A stretch of 64,000 nucleotides of DNA from the NCBI RefSeq assembly GCF_000760515.2, contig NW_013546667.1, positions 1 through 64,000 on the forward strand. The letters are read 5' to 3'. The translations under genes and the position numbers were made by a program. Numbering within the stretch: position 1 is the first letter of the stretch; each line of letters opens with the position of its first letter. This DNA is from Mitosporidium daphniae (taxonomy: Eukaryota > Microsporidia). The notes below the pieces were generated by a model. The model was not told where the DNA came from. It saw only the letters and a list, made by a program, of their open reading frames with translations, and made no database searches. Positions 62,305 through 64,000 of the stretch are shown one piece after another.

Positions 62305-64000
62305 CTATACTACTGTTGTACTTGGCGGGTGATATTTTTCTTGATCAAACAATAATGGTTTTCTTGATATTTTGAGAGATGAAACGGGGCTTGGTTGCGG
62401 CCTGGCAAGCGTGGCCGATTTGGTGTCATCAATCGGCTCGACAATGTCCATCATGGCACATTTTTCGTGGTCAATGTAGGAAAATACTTCGTCATCCCGC
62501 TCCAAGGGGTTACTGGACCTTTCCCCAGGCCTTTCAAAATCCTCATATTCAGGCACACCCACCACCACCTTTTGCAGGAGCTTAAACAGCCCCGTCCCAA
62601 TAGGCATTGGCGTGCCCATAATGATACATTCAGATACGCCAAGAATATCGTCTTGTTTGCCACGAACAGCAGCGTCAAAAAGATGGTCTGTGGTTTTTTC
62701 AAAAGAAGCAAGCATGAGGACAGAATCCTTCATCTTGGAGATGCCAAACCTTGTGATTCCAAGTATTTCGCCTTTACAAGTCATCGTGTCTGCAAGAAGA
62801 GCAACATGCCTAGCATCAATGGTCATGCCGTGTTTGCTCATGGTATATTGGATTTCAGATGCAATGGTGGTACGGGCTGCCTCGATGCCCAAGATCTTTG
62901 AAATCTCAATGATGTGGTTGGAGGTCGTTTTTGAGGAAACAACACCTTCGGTAGACATGACGTCAAGAAGGCCATACCCTTCAACGAGAAGGTTGTAGCT
63001 TCCGTCATTGTTATCATTGATAACCGCTCTTTGTACACTGGGAATCCCAAGGACAACAACGGTCGGAAGTGCTCGTTTCAGCCGCTGCAATCTTAAATAC
63101 ATATTTTCGTTGACAGCCAATTTTGGAGGAAGATATACGCGAAGCGTATCTGGTGGCTCGACCAGTATTTGGCTTTCATTAAGCTTGAGCTTGGGAGCAA
63201 CAGAAAGCGTCTTTTGGATCTGAAAAATATCAATCTCAAGCTGTAGGGCTCGAATGGTTTCCAGGCTCAGCTTGATGCGAAGATACGATTCCGAGGGTGT
63301 ATATACCTCCTCAATATGCTCGGAAAGGTCCCCGAGCCGAGTTACTTCCACTCGACCTTTGATGATACGCGCGGCCACTTGATCGCGATCAGAGACAAGC
63401 ATTGCTGTTATGATTGGCGTTGATATCAGTTTGGAAGCATTGATGATTTCCTTAATCCTTGGCACACCAAGGGTAATATTCATGGATGCAACGCCAGCAA
63501 AATGGAAAGTCTTCAAAGTCATTTGAGTTCCAGGTTCGCCGATAGATTGGGCACCAAGAGCTCCAACCGCAGTGCCGGGCTCTATACGTGCGCGTCGATA
63601 CTTGCATAGGCATGTTTTTAGAAACAATGAAAGCTGCTCCTTAGACAAGCCCGAAATTTGGGCTTTGTTTTCCGGTACCATGGCAAAGGCGTTTGCATCT
63701 TCCAGAGGCTTGCAGCAATATTTGACCACAAAGGAACGCAAGGACGAAATAAAAGCCTCTGTACATTTGGCAGGAAAATCTAGCTCTTCAACCATGTGTT
63801 CAAATTCACCATAAACCTGGTCACAAGTCAGTCCAACGTTCCATTTCAGCGGGAGAATGGCCTAAAAATCGATTAAGCGTGCAATCAAATACCTTGATGT
63901 GCATCAAATTACGGGCAAAATTTACCGGAAAATCGTCTCCCTCCATCGAAGCAGGATCAAGACCGTCGTCGCCAAAGCAAAACTGAACAACATTGCCGGT
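62305..64000 (-). CDS. RPC1: RNA polymerase III largest subunit RPC1 (C-terminal part, runs off the window)
   Basis: Largest catalytic subunit of RNA polymerase III. The window holds the last 554 residues; the gene begins beyond the right edge. A 31-nt intron at 63862-63892 joins LMHIK to [13 protein letters not shown]. The diagnostic block [20 protein letters not shown] with [20 protein letters not shown] and [20 protein letters not shown] (trigger-loop/bridge region) is RPC1-specific in the INASK-IST segment. Later: [60 protein letters not shown] and the poly-charged tail. Confidence 0.97.

Overview
The window is nuclear DNA from a very compact eukaryotic genome. About 47 protein-coding genes fill 64 kb on both strands with gaps of tens of bases, and no tRNA, rRNA, transposon, virus-like element or CRISPR array was recognised. 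The gene set (Trs23, Tipin/Swi3, Spf1, Atg1, Mrh4-like helicase, Gpi10, Alg14, a possible DASH subunit) fits an early-diverging fungus of the Rozellomycota/Microsporidia grade that still has a mitochondrion: a stomatin-like 2 protein with a presequence, a Tom20 domain and a mitochondrial-type helicase are present. The lineage is inference; the compactness and gene content are read from the sequence. One ambiguous base (N at 19954) marks it as assembly sequence.

The most striking general feature is the introns. Joining reading frames by protein-family conservation gave 82 introns in 30 genes. Seventy-seven are only 23-38 nt long; the others are 61, 71, 85, 134 and 141 nt. Most begin GTA and end TAG with a CTAAC/TTAAC-like branch site a few bases before the 3' splice site. 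Four start with GC. Every gene model listed keeps frame across all its introns, and many single-frame readings stop early inside an intron.

Layout: 1-1.8 kb, poorly understood left end; 1.8-7.3 kb, zinc-ribbon protein, ALG14, SRRM1-like PWI protein, mevalonate diphosphate decarboxylase, a secreted unknown, a PX-BAR sorting nexin; 7.4-14.6 kb, nuclear unknown, stomatin-like 2, indoleamine 2,3-dioxygenase, shortened Tel2, DPM2, catalase; 14.8-25.4 kb, Prp2, SRP receptor beta, Tah18/NDOR1, Mrh4-like helicase, LysRS, TyrRS; 25.5-38.3 kb, unknown, Spf1 P5A-ATPase, Atg1 kinase, a Tom20-MYND-SET fusion, small coiled-coil protein, Ecd/SGT1, PIP5K; 38.5-46 kb, GDP-mannose pyrophosphorylase, Gpi10, tail-anchored unknown, DAG-lipase-like enzyme, Dbr1; 46-55.3 kb, Tipin, histone H3, Pop5/Rpp14-like protein, lipid kinase, Trm6, fidgetin-like AAA ATPase, Utp12-domain protein, Nob1, ribosomal protein eS27; 55.3-64 kb, TFIIB, lumenal HSP20-like protein, four-CBS protein, HSP20, Trs23, SUN-like Slp1/SUCO, and the C-terminal part of RNA polymerase III subunit RPC1.

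The genes are housekeeping: protein glycosylation and GPI anchors (GMPP, ALG14, DPM2, Gpi10), isoprenoids (MVD), splicing and RNA turnover (SRRM1-like, Prp2, Dbr1), ribosome and tRNA biogenesis (Nob1, Utp12, eS27, Trm6, two tRNA synthetases, RPC1), membrane traffic and autophagy (SNX, Atg1, Trs23, PIP5K), ER function and genome maintenance. Divergent neighbours share spacers as short as 13 bp between start codons, built on an AT-only palindromic motif of the AAATTTTTAAAATTT type. No dedicated novel multi-gene system was found; the best candidates for new biology are the Tom20-MYND-SET fusion, the miniature GT-AG and GC-AG introns, the ultra-short bidirectional promoters and a perfect 34-bp palindrome.
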